A stretch of DNA of 50,275 nt from Trachelipus rathkii (GCA_015478945.1 JABUQX010078686.1:1-50275); one strand, 5' to 3'; numbered from the stretch's first letter, positions 34,372 through 47,097 are shown. Numbers and translations: made by a program. The notes: generated by a model not told the origin, from the letters alone.

Positions 34372-37300
34372 TTTTTTGTTTTTTGGGGGGGGGGGGGAAA
34401 AGGGCTGTAGATTTCCAATTTAATAAAAAAAAAAACCTTTTAAAGTTTTAATTTCCTTTTCCACAATTTGAACTTTTAAGACGTTTTGAAGGTCCAATTT
34501 GAAAAAAAAAATGTTTTCCGTTTTAGATTTGTTAAGAAATTTTCCAAAATTTGATAATGGAAAATTATTTTGGAAAAAAAATTCAAAACGGGAAAAAAAC
34601 AAAAATTTCCAGAAAACCCTTTTTTTACCATATTTAAGAATAAATGTAAAAATAAAAAAAAGAAAACCTTTTTTAGTAAAAAAAATTTCCAAAAGAAAAA
34701 AAAATGTTTTTTTTTTTTTTCCCTTATCCTTAAAAAAAAAAAAAATAATAAGTAATTAAGAAAATGAAGTATTGCAAAAATTTATTAAAAAATTTGGGGT
34801 TAATGATACAAGGAAGATTGGATACCCACAACGAAAAAAACCCCAAAGGCCCCCCTAAAAAATTTTTAAACCCTTATACACACTGACTGAATAAGCATTC
34901 CTAACCCAATCAAATTTTGGCAAGAATCGTCATTTTTTTTTAAACAAGGTTTTTTTTTTTGGTCCAAAAGAATGGAAATTTTTGTTTTTTAATATATTTT
35001 TTTCCCAAAGTAATTTTTTTTATTGAAAAAAAAACAAAAATTTTTAATTCCCCCATGAAAAATTTAAAAATAGTTTTTTTTAAATAGCGGCTTCTATTCT
35101 TCTGAAAATTTGGGGAAAAAACAATTAAATTCCCAAATGATCGGTTCCCCCAGACTTAACCTAAAATTTTTTTTAAACCTCTTAAAACAAATAAGGGTCA
35201 GAGCATCTTTCATTTCGTGTTGGTTTTTATAAATAATTTATAAAACCGACAAACCTTGGAAACAAAAATGTTTAAATGACTAAAAGAAACTACAATTTTG
35301 AAAAGCTTAAGGAAAAACTAATTTTAAAAAATTTTTTTTTAAACATAGAAAACTCATTATTTAAGAGACTACTACTGAAACAACAAAAGGCCCTTCCAAG
35401 AAAAAAAAATTTTTTAAAAATCCAAATAGTTCAGAATAAAATTCTAATGGGGCCCAAACCTTCTTTTCTTAAAATGCTAAAAAAAAGAATGCCACAATTT
35501 TTTTTTTTCCTTTATTTAATTTATAATTTATTAAAAATATCTATATTAATTTTACTTTAAATAAATATTAATGCAAATTTTTTCTTATCTACTTAAATTA
35601 ATTTAATATATAAAATATTAATTAATATAAAATTATTAAAATATTAAAATAAATAATATTTTAAATAATAATAATATAAAAATAATTAATAAAAAAATTT
35701 ATAATAGAAAAGCTAATAATTATAAAATAGAGATACTGAGATGTTTCAAATTTTAAATTAATTAAATAAGCAAATATTCATAATTTATAATTAATTAATT
35801 TATTATATTTTAAAATGTTGATAATATATTATAAAACTTATATTAATAATTAAAGTATATTTATTTAATTTTAAATGATAACAATATTATATAATAAATA
35901 ATTACTGATTTTATAAATAATTGTAATTTAAAAAAATAAGCATTTAGAGGGGGGAAAAAAAAAACCTTTTGGTTTTTTTTTTGGAAATCTGGAATTAAAA
36001 ATTTTCAAATATAAATTTATTCCTAAACCCAGAAAAACAAAAAATTTTTTTCAAAAAAAAAAACCAATAAAAAAAAATCCTTTAAACAAAAAGCCTTTTT
36101 TTTAAAAGCCCGTTTTTTTTCCCGGTTGTTTTTTTTTTCAAAATTTTTGGTGGGGCTTAAAAAAAAAAAAAATTTGCTTTTTTTTTAAGGTTTTTTTTTT
36201 GGGTTTCCCGTTTTTTTTTTGGTTCCCCCCCCCAAAAAAAAACTTTTTTTGGGCAACCAGCAAAATAGAGAAAATAAATCCACAGAAAAGAGTAAAAAGA
36301 AACTTTTTTTGTTTCCCCCCTAAATTTTTTCCCTTTGGTTTTTTTTATTTTATATTAAGAAATAAAATTTTTTCTATTTTAAAAAATAAAAAAAAATTAC
36401 AACAATATTTAAAAAAAAGTAAAAGAAAATATATATAAAGGAAAAAAATTTTCTTTTTTTTACCGTTATTTTTTTTTGGAATTAAAACGCCAATTTATTT
36501 TGCCCCCAAATTTTTTTTGTTTGGGCAAAAAACGCAAAACACAAAATTTTTTTTTTGGGGAAAACGAAAAAAAAAAAACGAAACGGCAAGATCTTTTAGG
36601 CAATTTTTTTTTTTTTTTTTAAGCAGAAAAAAAATAAAAACGAAAAATAAAAACTGTCTTTTTGTTTGTTAAAAGTAAAAAACCCAAACAGAAAATTAAA
36701 TTACCTTTAAACCTTTGGGGAAAACGGTTATATTTCCTTTAAATTAAGGAGGGAAAATTTCGAATTTTTACAACTAAATTTTTTTGGGAATCCTAAATTT
36801 TCCCCTTTTATCCCAAAATAAAAAAGTTTTTAAATTAGGGAGCGGAAAATGAGAAATGCAAAAGCTTTTTCTTTAATCCATTCTTAATTTACAATTTGGG
36901 AAGATTTTTTTTTTTTTTTTTGGCAAAAAAAAAAAAAAAGCCAATGGCCTTTTTTTTTTTACAACGACAATTTGACATTTTTTTGTTTAAAAAACACGTT
37001 TTTTTAAAAAAAAAAAATTCATCCCAAAAAACCCCTTTTTTCCCCCCCTCGTGTGAAAAAAAGTATTTTTTTTTAAATATAAAGGGAAAAAAAATGGGGG
37101 GGGTTTTTTTTAAAAAAAAAGGAAAACTAAAAAAAGATCGGGGGGGGGTTTTTAAAGAATATGATATTTAAAAAAAATTTAAAAAATTTTTTTTTCTTTT
37201 TTTGGAAAAATAAGTTTTTAAAAAAATTAAAATTTTTTTTAAAAAAAAAAATTCCCCCCCCTTCAAAACATTTTTAAACAACTTTTTTTTTTTAAATTAA

Positions 37301-39885
37301 AAATTTTTTAAATTATTCTCATTAGAAGTTATTTTGTTACTAAATTGTTTTTTTTTTTAGGATTTTTTTTTAAAGAAAACCAGAAAAAGAAACTAAGAAA
37401 AAAATTTGAAAAAAAAAAAAACCAAAAAAAAAAAACTAAAAAAAATAAACAAATTTTGCCCGAAAAGAAAAAAAAGCCCCCCCAAAAGGCCAGGACCTGT
37501 AAAAAGGTGCCCCAAAAAAAAAAAAAAAGAAAAAAAATGGGAAAACAGGAAAACAAAAAACTCCCCACCTAAAAATTTTTCGTTCCTCTTTTCCCTCTCC
37601 CCCCTTTTGCCCCCACTTTTTTTCGGGTTGTTCACCTTCGAATTTTTTCCAAAAACGGTGGAAAAAAAAACTTTTTTTCCCCAAAAAATTTTCGTTTTTT
37701 CCAAATTTTTTTTTGGGTTTTTCCCTCCAAATTTTGAAAAAAAAAAAAAAAGAAAAAGCTTTTTTCCCCCCCCCGTTCCCCAAAAAAAACAAATACATTT
37801 TCTGAGGGGTTTTTTGGTTTTTTTTCGGGTGGCCCCCCCCCCCTTTTTTTGGAAAAAACGAAAAGCCATTCGGGTTTTTTCGGGTTAAAAATTTTTTTTT
37901 TTTTTTTTCTTTTTACACAACAAAAATTGCTTTAAACATAATAACTATTTTTTTTCCCCCCTTTTCCTTTTTTTATTATAAATATCGGTCAAAAGTCAAA
38001 AAAAAAAACAATTTTGGCCCCCCCCATTCCCCCCCAAAAAACCTTCCAAAATTTTATTAAACTTAAATTTTTTCGGTAAAATTTTTTTAAAAAAAAATCT
38101 TTTTTCAACCACCTATACTTTTTTTACAAAATAAAAAATAATTTGAACAGGTCAACGGACTTTTTAAAAATTTCAAAAAAAAATTATTTTCAAAATAAAT
38201 TCAAAAGTTTTCCCTTTTTTTTTCATTTTTAATAAATTTCTCTCTAATTAATATTTATATTAATAATTTAATTATATAATACAAACTATTTTACGAATCT
38301 TTTAAAAAATTAAATTCTGCTGTTCTAGATTTTGCTAATCTTTTAATATATTTAAATAATTATCAAAAAATATGTAAATGTTTATAATAAAATTAAAATT
38401 ATTTTATGATAAACTAAATTATATATTGAAAGTAATCAGTCAGGATAAAATCTATAAAAAAAATAATTAGTTAAAATAAAATAAAATATTATTTAATATT
38501 ATTATAAATATTAATATTTATTATATTAAAATATATAAAATATTAAATATTTTATAATATTTATTAAATATATATATTTAAAACTATTATAAATCTAAAT
38601 CATTCCAATAAAAAATTATTGTGAATAAAGTTATTTATTTTTAAATTTATTAAAATATATTTGAAAATTAATAATTATTAAATTTATTATATATTTAAAT
38701 AAATTTTTAAATAATATTATTAACTATAAATTTTTTATATAATAATTTAAAATATTTAACGGAAAATTATTAATATACATAAGAATTAAATAAATTAAAA
38801 TAAAATTAAAATATTGTAGCATGAATAAATTTAAAATTTAAAATAAATTAATAATTTATTATAATTTATAAATATCATACTATGAATTATTACGGAAACT
38901 AAATATATATATTATTAAATTATATAAATAAATACAATATTTATATATATTTATATTATATTTTAAAAATTTAATTTATTAAAATAAATATTTTATTTTT
39001 AATTAATATAAAAAAATTTTATTTTTAATTATATATTTTATTTTTTTATATATATAAAATTATATAATTTTTATATTATTTTATTAAATTTTAATTTAAA
39101 TTAATTTATTCATAAATATTTTGATTTTGTAAATATTTTAGAAAAAACCCCGAGAAAAAACCTTTACATTGGGGGCCTTGCAAAGTTATTTTCCCCCTGG
39201 GATAAAAAAAAAGAAAAAAAAAAAACTAAAATTGGAAATTGCTATTTCCAGGGTGTGGGGGGTTTTTTTTTTTTTTTTTAATGTTTTTTGTTATTCCCCC
39301 CCTCCCATTTATTCAAAAAACATTAAAAAAAAAAAAGGGGGGGGGAAACCTCCCATCCCACACCCACTTTCCGCCGCTTTTTTTTCCCTTTCTTCCCTTT
39401 TTTTAAATCTTTCAAAAAAAAAGGCCCCCCCCCAAAACCCCATTTTTTGGCCCCCTCCACCCCATTTATTTTCTTTTTTTAATATTTTTTTTAGAAAAAA
39501 GTCACGAATTTTCCAAAAAAAAATAATAATAATTTTTAAATAGTAAATATTTATATAAAATATTTTATAATAATTATTATTTATTAAAATATTTTATAAA
39601 ATATTTTATTTTATTTATATAATATAATTAATTTATAATATTAAATTTATTATATAATAAAAAAATACTTTTAAAATTAATTTATATAAAATTTAATATA
39701 ATAATAAATAAAATTTTTATATATAATTTAATAATTTTATAAAAAATAAAAATAAATAAATTTTTAAATTATTAAAATTTATTTTAATAATAATTTACTA
39801 TATATAAATAAGTTAAAATCTAAAAAAGTAAACACAAATGTTATTTTAAATAAAAAAAAATAAGTCATTAGTTCAAATTTAAAAA
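34370..39885. other. Homopolymer and A/T blocks without genes
   Basis: A/T-only blocks lie at about 35,560-35,940, 38,230-39,140 and 39,540-39,880. Between them the sequence is made of runs. The two long frames at 37,393-37,869 (minus) and 37,406-37,888 (plus) lie over each other and consist mostly of K, F, G and P, which is what A, T, G and C runs encode. Neither is accepted as a gene. No RNA gene or element end was found. Confidence 0.55.
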
Positions 39886-39886
39886 G

Positions 39887-39917
<31 letters not shown>

Positions 39918-40022
39918 CAAAGCCCCTTTTAAAAATACCTTTTTAAATAATTTTTTTTTAAATCCAGTTTACGTTTTTAAAAAAAAATTTTTACAACGCA
40001 ATCAAAAAATAAAAAACAAAAA

Positions 40023-40098
<76 letters not shown>

Positions 40099-40115
40099 AA
40101 AAAAAAAAAAAAAAC
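39886..40115. repeat. Poly-A rich tract
   Basis: There is an A run at about 39,886-39,916 and then, after about 110 bases, a nearly continuous A tract at about 40,031-40,114 broken only by single C or G bases. As with the poly-T tract, it lies next to an A/T-only block (39,540-39,880). No retroposon body was recognised upstream. Confidence 0.65.
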
Positions 40116-42010
40116 AGAATAATTCCTAAATTGGACAAAAAAAATGAGGGAAGAAAAGCGCCCCCCGCGGCCCCTTTTTTTTTTTAAACCAGGAACATAA
40201 GTTTTTTGGGGTTTTTTTAGTCTTGTTTTTCAATCGGCCCCCCGTCCCCCTAAATTTAAATTTGCGGGGCCCAAACGGCCCAAAAAAAATTAAAGCTTTT
40301 CCCAAAAATCCCCCCCCCCAAAAAAGAAAAAAAAAAGTTTCCACGCGTTTTGTAATAAGGAAAAAAAAAATAATTTTAAAGAAAAAAAAACAAATCTTTT
40401 AAAAGAGTAATCATTTAAAAATTTTTTTAAAAAAAAAGGATTGGATTTTTTTTTTGGGTTCCCCCCCCCCGGGGTCCCTTTGAATAAAAAAAGCCAAAGA
40501 AAAACCCAATAAAAGGGGGCCCCCCCTTCTGAAAAAAAATTTTTTCCCCCCATTAATTTTTGGTAAAAATCGAAAAAAGGGGATTTTTTAAAAAAATATT
40601 CGGGGGAAAAAAAAAAAGAAAAAACTGCCAGGAAAAAAAAAAAACTTTGGGAAAAAATCAATTCATATTAAAAAACCCCGCTCCCCCCCCCCAGAAAAAA
40701 AATGGAAAAAAAAAAAAAAAAAGGGATCATTGGTCCCCCATAAAAACAAAGAAAACTTTTTGAAAACAAAGTTAAAGACCTTTTGGGGGCCTTTTTTAAA
40801 TTGGACGCGGTGGGTTTTTTTTTGAAAAAATCCCCTGCCTTGAAATTGAAATTTTCCCCCCAAACGGATTTATTTTTTTGTTTTTAAGGAAACCCCCCTG
40901 GGAAAAATTTTTTTTCTAAAGTGGGTTTTTTTTTTACCACACTTTTTTTTTCCCCGAAACGGTTTTTTTTTTTTTTGCTGGGTTATATAAGGGCCCTGTT
41001 TTGCCCCCGAGGTTTTTTTTTTTTTTTTTTTTTAACAAATTTTTTTTTTCCAAAAACAAAAAATGGAAAAAATAATGGTCCCCTGGTTTGGGCAATTTTC
41101 CCCCATGTCACACTATTCATAAATTAGTCACAAACCCCAAAACCAAAACCACACTAAAAAGGGGGGGGGGGAAATGGGAAAAAAAAAAATTAACCTCTTT
41201 TTTTTGGACAAATTTTACGTGGGGGACAAAAAACGAAAGGTTTTCCGGGCCCCTTTTTTTTTTAATTCCCCCCCCCTTAAAAAAGAATGAAAACGTAAGA
41301 ACCCCAACCAAACCTTTTTAAAAAATCCGATTTTTTGGTTTTTTTTTGTTTTAAAACCCCCCCCCCTATAAGTGGGTTTTTTTTAAAAGAATTTTTTTTT
41401 TTTTTATCCGGTCTTCATGTAAAAGGAGAATTTTTTTTAAAAAAAATTTCGGTTTTTTTTTTGAAATTATAAACAATTAATTTCCACAGAAAAACAAAAA
41501 ACCTTTTGGGTTTGGGGTTTTTTTTTTAAAAACCTTTCTTCTTCAAACAAAACTACCTTTTTTTTTTTCCCCCCTTTTTTTTTTTTGGGAAAAAAAAGAA
41601 ATCCCCCCCCCGAGGGAAGGTTTTAAAAATAAATCCAGGTGCCGTGGGGGGGGGGGGGGGTTTTTTTTTGTGATAATTCTACTTTTTTTTTAAACTTTTA
41701 GTTTTTTTTTTTCTTCCCTTTTCAAAAACCGGGTTAAAAAAAAACGGGATTTTCGACAAATAAGAAAAAAAAAAAAAAAAAAAATTCTTTGGTTTAATTA
41801 CGGAACATAAATATTCAAGGTTTTTGGTCCCCAGAAAACCGGTTTTTTTTTTTTGTTTTTTTGCCCGAACAGAAAAGAAAATTTTTTTTTTTCCAACTTT
41901 CAGAATTTTTTTTTTCAAAATGGGGCCCCCCTTTTTTTTAAAAAAAAAACAGGCCCTTTTTTTTGAAACCCCAGCCCTGGAGGTAAATCCCCCCCACCCA
42001 AAACAAAACT
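40116..42010. other. Homopolymer-inflated stretch without genes
   Basis: The sequence is run-dominated up to about 42,010, where texture changes within a few tens of bases to ordinary AT-rich DNA. Open frames (for example minus 40,290-40,661 and minus 41,679-42,023) are F/K/G-rich run translations. Nothing can be named. Confidence 0.55.
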
Positions 42011-43174
42011 TCAAGTTAAACAAATCTGAACAAGAAATGAAACATTATAATAAACTAAGTTCTTCTAATCATTTGCTGATCTGTATACCAAGGAAAAAAT
42101 CATTTCGGTTCTGATACAAGGGGATAAGTTGTTAGGCTGTGTTCTCTATATAAAACCTTTTATTTTTTTTTAAGTATTATACCAAGTGAGGTTTTTTTAA
42201 TAGTTTATATCCAATGATATTGTGTAATTTTCTTTCCATATTTTAGTAAATTAATATTATGCTTTATTAATTATCACTGGTAAACATTGTTTTGATGTTT
42301 TTATAAAAATAAGAAAAAGAAATTATTAAAAAAAAAAAAAAAGTTAGAGCCTCTCCAAATTTAAGAATTTATCAAAAAATAAATTCTTTCTATATAAAAA
42401 AAAAAATTATTGGTGCTAACGTCTATTTTAGGACATTCCTAGTTCAGGTTATGATAAATATTATTAATTACGATAGTTTCTCTGGTGTATCGTAGAACCG
42501 ACGAGCCCCAACCCCGGCCACCCGTCATTTTTAGTGCCCGGCCTAAAATCAGGAAAAACCGGGGTTTTCTACCGGGGTTAACTGATAATTTACACTAAAT
42601 AATTAATTAAGCCATACAGAGAAATGAAAAATATTTTTAATTCATTAACTTATCCTTTGTTACATTAATACTGGCAAATATATAAAATACCTTATAATCA
42701 ATTTTTTTGGTATTTACTATTATGATGTCAAATTAAAAATTGAGGCCAATTATAATTTTTCCGTTAATTAACAAAAATAATTCAAATTATTAGATATTAT
42801 CAACACGAATTCGGCCACAAAAGCCAAATTAAATATACGCATTGTTAAAAATATTAACTGTATTCAGTAATTATTTACCACAGTAAAACATACTCTATCC
42901 AGAAACATCCACATATATCCTTCCTGAACTCTCTCCTCCTTTTTCAAATTTATTTATTTAATGAATTAACTACTATATATATATATATATATATATATTA
43001 CTGTATTTTATATATAACTAGTTTTATTTTTTAACGCAACATTGTAAACACCTATGTATTTATTTAATATAATATATATATATTATTATATATATAATAT
43101 TTTCTAAATCTCTTTTTCAAGAATTTTATTATTTTAATTGAATTAATAGTATTATATTATATGAATATAGTATA
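42011..43174. other. Ordinary AT-rich DNA with TA microsatellites
   Basis: Base use is natural again. A (TA)n run of about 12 units lies at about 42,974-42,998 and a second, interrupted TA-rich region at about 43,065-43,105. A GC-richer patch at about 42,485-42,585 contains ACCGGGGTT twice (about 42,558 and 42,572). No open frame of interest is present. Confidence 0.5.
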
Positions 43175-43550
43175 TTACACTCCCACCCTACCCCCCCACC
43201 TCCCACGCTACTAATCGTCTTATATTCATATAATATATATCATACTCCACTCCACTCTCATATAGGCTATCATACCTGTCATTACTTAAACCTATCACCA
43301 TACTATACCACCACCACCTCCTTCTCTGCCGTCCTACCTAGTCACATTTCATTTCTCGATTCCAAGCTAAATGTCAACCATCAACAATATCACAACATTG
43401 TTAAACGACCTCCCCTCGTCTTTTACTAAATGAACTCCCCACCATTCTTCACAAAAAGGACACGCTAACCTTCTCCCGCTCCCGACACGCCCAACGACCC
43501 CCACTCTCTGACCACGCTAAGGGCTCCCAGATTTTTGCTCCTCCTGATCC
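43175..43550. repeat. C-rich, G-depleted block 1
   Basis: The + strand is made of C, T and A with very few G. CCCACC, CTACC, CTCC and ACCACC words dominate, including CCCACCCTACCCCCCCACC near 43,183-43,201. It begins directly after TA-rich DNA and fades into normal sequence near 43,550. A similar block with TA-rich flanks lies near 46,145-46,440. There is no coding signal. It could be a degenerate minisatellite with G-rich minus strand, or low-quality base calls with a restricted alphabet. Confidence 0.5.
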
Positions 43551-45159
43551 TTCATCTTACAGTTAAGAGATGATGTTTCATTGGTCTGCTATTTTCTTCA
43601 TGTGTGTTGTATTATAATATTTGAATGTGTGTCAGATAATTTCATTTGTATACAGAATGTAGATACTTAACCATAATGCCGCTTATGCAGTTGTGTTTCC
43701 TCTTCAAATGCAAAAGATTCGAGAATTGCAGCCATGTTAGAAGGAGCCATTGTATAGATCCCTAAATATGGACAGATTCGTCTCCCAAGGGAGCTTTATC
43801 GGAAGACAGTGGCTTCTTAAGATAAAATCCTGACAATTTCTGAATTGTATGGCTGTCCTTTAGGCAGTCATCTAAATTGGATTTTTTCTTCTTTGCAATG
43901 CTATGGGTTGGCACTTATATGTTTTATTGGTAAGTATGTACAAAGAACTTTCCTCTTTACTGTCCCCGATTGAGATTTTCTTTTTTGTGTTTCTGAACTA
44001 TTTTGAGAAGTTTTTAAGTGATTTTTTGATGGAAAGAGGGTAATATTTTTTGGTTAATAAGTTCGTCTTTAAAACAAATTATATAGTAATAGTAGAGTAA
44101 TAAAATATATTTTTGCTTATATATTTCTGGAAAGGTGACCCTAGTACCTCTCCTCTTCTGCTCTTACTCAACATGCCTCTCCCGCTCGACCTGACCAAAC
44201 GGAAATAGCAAAAGGTTACAGTATTGTGTGTTAGTGTTCTTGTGCTAAAGAGGGGCGAGATATCCACGCACAACGCCACCGCAGACTCCGACCTCAAAGA
44301 TACAGGCACCCATGTCCCGGGTGTGCAAACAAGAAATGCAATGTATTATTAGTATTGTATAATAGTTTCTAAAACATGAAATTTTACAGAACCTCTCCAT
44401 TTCCCACAAAACAACCTCACCAACACCACATCTAGCCAATCTGTCTACCCCATACTACGCAAAATCTCTTGCTCACTTTCTCAGACTATATGGCATTCTG
44501 ACATTTTGTCAATATTCTAGAATTAATGGAATTTCATTTAGTGATCAGGATAATAGACCAAACAATGGTAGGATGGTATAAGGAAGTGGCTTGCTATCAT
44601 TTCATATTTAATTCATCATGTTGCAAACTATGGCATTAAATTCAATATTTATAACCAAATTCTGTTAAAGATTTTTTTTAGATGCAAAAGCATATGCTTT
44701 CATTCCCTTAATTTCAACATGGACATCTGCTTGCTTAAAACTTTACAGATGCAGCTGAATGTCAAACAGTATAAATTAATTTCAAGACGTTTCAACATGC
44801 TGGAACAGAACTTATATAACTTAAAAGATTGTTTGATACAAAAAGTTCCCTATTCCATATACGCTCTACAACTTGCAAATAAAGAAATGTCTGACTGAAT
44901 TTTCAAGTGAAAAATTATTTCCATTTACAACTGTGAGCATAGAACAACAGCAACTAATACATCATTTTAAAAAAACTTGAAGTAGCATCGCCAGAGTGAT
45001 CCCTTACCATTTTAGCAATATAATTCTCCATCTCTCCAATACCCCCTCACGCCAATTAACAAGCAAAGCTTATTGCGAAAGATAATTCAGATTGGATATC
45101 TATTATTCAGAGAGAAGGTGAAAACACTGCCAATTTTCTATTGATAAATTTTGTGTTAG
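43551..45159. other. Ordinary AT-rich DNA, possible small exon only
   Basis: This is clean-looking sequence. The only coding-like hint on the + strand is a 62-base open segment at 43,868-43,929 between an AG step (CCTTTAGGCAG) and a GTAAGTATG donor-like step. It would encode a hydrophobic string with FFFFAMLWVGTYMFY. The pyrimidine tract before the AG is weak. The minus frames at 44,079-44,309 and 44,245-44,439 overlap in part and show no motif. No gene call is made. Confidence 0.35.
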
Positions 45160-45450
45160 CTACTTTCTTAAATCTGCGATTAAAGCTAATTTTTCACAGA
45201 ACAGATGAATAGTAAAAAATATGGTCGTCCCCTCGACCCAGAAAGAACATGCATGAAATTTAGCCTCACTACCTTTCTGGCTGATGATTGACTTTACAGT
45301 AAGGGGAAGTAAGCCCCAAGAGTTCTCTCTTTCTCGACTTTTTAATTGGATTGTTTTAAAAGATATTGTGGCATCAAAACCGTCATACCAGAAAAGAAGT
45401 GAGAGTGAAAAGAAAGTCATATTCTTCTGACGATTGTGATTATTGTACAT
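45160..45450 (-). CDS. Hypothetical ORF, 96 codons, unrecognised
   Basis: The frame is open from ATG to stop in ordinary-complexity DNA with a fairly even residue mix, which makes it the most protein-like frame of the right half. The start chosen is the first ATG of the frame, and another lies 10 codons inside. There is a mid-length hydrophobic part near residues 71-93 (TTIFFTIHLFCEKLALIADL) that could be a membrane or core helix. I recognise no family. No promoter, splice sites or poly(A) signal were tied to it, and no neighbour gene gives context. A chance frame is quite possible at this length. Confidence 0.2.
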   Translation of the reverse strand: MYNNHNRQKNMTFFSLSLLFWYDGFDATISFKTIQLKSRERENSWGLLPLTVKSIISQKGSEAKFHACSFWVEGTTIFFTIHLFCEKLALIADLRK

Positions 45451-46144
45451 AAATAAAGTAAAACTTCTTTATTATCAAGAAAACAATTAATAAATTTTGC
45501 CACTTTGACCAGTGATAGAAATGATATTCTTATCAATTGGTGGATAAAACAATGGAAATATTATATTTCGCACACACACACTCAGAATAGAAATACTTTC
45601 AGCTCAACGTCATCAGTCGAACAGTGATATAGAAATTTAAGAACAGGAGGAAATATTATGAAGCCAAAGAAATAGGTTACCCTTGAAAATGGAGACTGCT
45701 AATGTTCTGTCATGTTAACTAGAGCTTATTCAAATGAGTTTAGTTATAATACTTTAACTAAGAAACTTTTTCAATGTTTCAATTTTTAGATTATTTTTTA
45801 ATTATTGTTGAAAATTATTGTAATATGCTTGATACTAATAATATAGTAGTATAATACTCTTATTGTCCCTAGTAATAATTACTCTTGTATATAACCGTTA
45901 AGAAACATAAATTTTTGGAGATTGTTCGCGAATTGATTATCTTGAATTGCTGATGGTCCAGTAATAATTATATTGGGTAGAATTATTAATTATCAACTAC
46001 ACAATTTATAGTTGGGAGGTGTATTTGAGAGAGATATTTGTAAAATTTTCATGATTTTACCCATTGCAAGCAGGGTCGTAACTCACATCACTCGACTCAC
46101 TATGATGTAGTATATGAATATATAATACTAATATAGTAGAATAT
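45451..46144. other. AT-rich intergenic-type DNA
   Basis: Natural-looking AT-rich sequence with a short CA-repeat near 45,572-45,582. The last 45 bases become TA-rich before the second C-rich block. No open frame above 60 codons is present. Confidence 0.5.
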
Positions 46145-46440
46145 AGTATTATTACCTTACCTCACACCCCTACCCCCCCTCACCTACCATCATACCCTAC
46201 CCCTACCCCTCACCCCTATATAGTATATAATATAATAATAATTATACTTATATATATATTAATATACTAGGGATATAAATTAATTTATAAAAACTCACCA
46301 CCTACCCTACCAGTACGTACCCCCTACTATACCCACTACACCTATCCACCCCTACCCCCCCTACTATAACTCACCCATACCTCCACTACTACCCTACCCC
46401 TACTACTACCCTACCTACCCTCTCGGCATACTACTCCCCC
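46145..46440. repeat. C-rich, G-depleted block 2 with CCCTA words
   Basis: Two C-rich parts (about 46,155-46,218 and 46,296-46,440) flank a TA-rich part (about 46,216-46,290). CCCTACCCC, CTACC and CACCCC words repeat irregularly. The minus strand is therefore rich in GGGGTAGGG-like words, similar to but not identical with TTAGGG-type telomere repeats. The irregular spacing argues against a true telomeric array. Its make-up parallels the block at 43,175-43,550. Confidence 0.5.
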
Positions 46441-46908
46441 AACCCGAAGAAACAATGCAATGATATGATTCCATGTCTTTGATAGATAAGTAAACAATTA
46501 ATAACAAACATATGAGAGATAGAGTAATATGACAACAATGAATGTAATAAAAGGAAATGGCTTTAGTTAATGTAAAACATACTACAAATGGTAGTTAACT
46601 TTCTCTTGTAAGACGATCTATCTTCTAGGTCTGGAAATCACTCCACAAGCTCCAAACAATAGTCGACCATCATATTGATATCCCACTTGCTGGTAATGTA
46701 CTTCATGAACTTCATGAATTTTTCACCCCCACACAACACCCAATTTTGCCCTCATCGTCACCACATGTTATGAAAGTATTGATAATTTGTTTTGCTTTAT
46801 TAGTGTCATAATGATAATGATTAAGAGAATGGTTTTCATTTATTTGAAGGTTTAATTTATTTTTATGCTTATTACATCACACTCATCGCTCACTTTCTCT
46901 ACATAATT
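46441..46908. other. Ordinary AT-rich DNA, no gene seen
   Basis: Mixed-base AT-rich sequence. CTTCATGAACTTCATGAA at about 46,699-46,716 is a short tandem of TTCATGAA-like words. Nothing else of note. Confidence 0.4.
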
Positions 46909-47097
46909 GTGCATGAAGTATTGTTATCTAATTGTATTGATAATAGTTCAACATCCTTTAAAGATAAAGCGAATAAGCAGAAAACATATTTAGAAAATCT
47001 TAAAACCAAGTGTATATGTTTTCTAACATTTTTTTCCAAAATACCTCTTGTTAATATTGAATCAAAGCTTCTATCAGAGTTTACTTACCATCATTGA
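46909..47097 (+). CDS. Hypothetical ORF, 62 codons, unrecognised
   Basis: A short frame with a varied residue mix, including the part SSTSFKDKANKQKTYLENLK, which is hydrophilic and helix-prone, followed by a hydrophobic segment around ICFLTFFSKIPLV. The start is the first ATG after an in-frame stop. There is no strong acceptor before it and no donor at its end, so it is not clearly an exon. I recognise no family. The chance-frame probability is high at this length. Confidence 0.15.
   Translation: MHEVLLSNCIDNSSTSFKDKANKQKTYLENLKTKCICFLTFFSKIPLVNIESKLLSEFTYHH

Noticed and set aside
37393..37888. Overlapping open frames of about 160 codons on both strands
   Set aside because: They are the longest frames in the window, but both consist mainly of K, F, G and P from A, T, G and C runs and are mirror images of each other. 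No domain, no normal residue mix.
46145..46440. Telomeric repeat array
   Set aside because: CCCTA words are common but there is no constant 5-, 6- or 7-base period and A/C/T words vary freely, so a telomere or interstitial telomere call is not supported.
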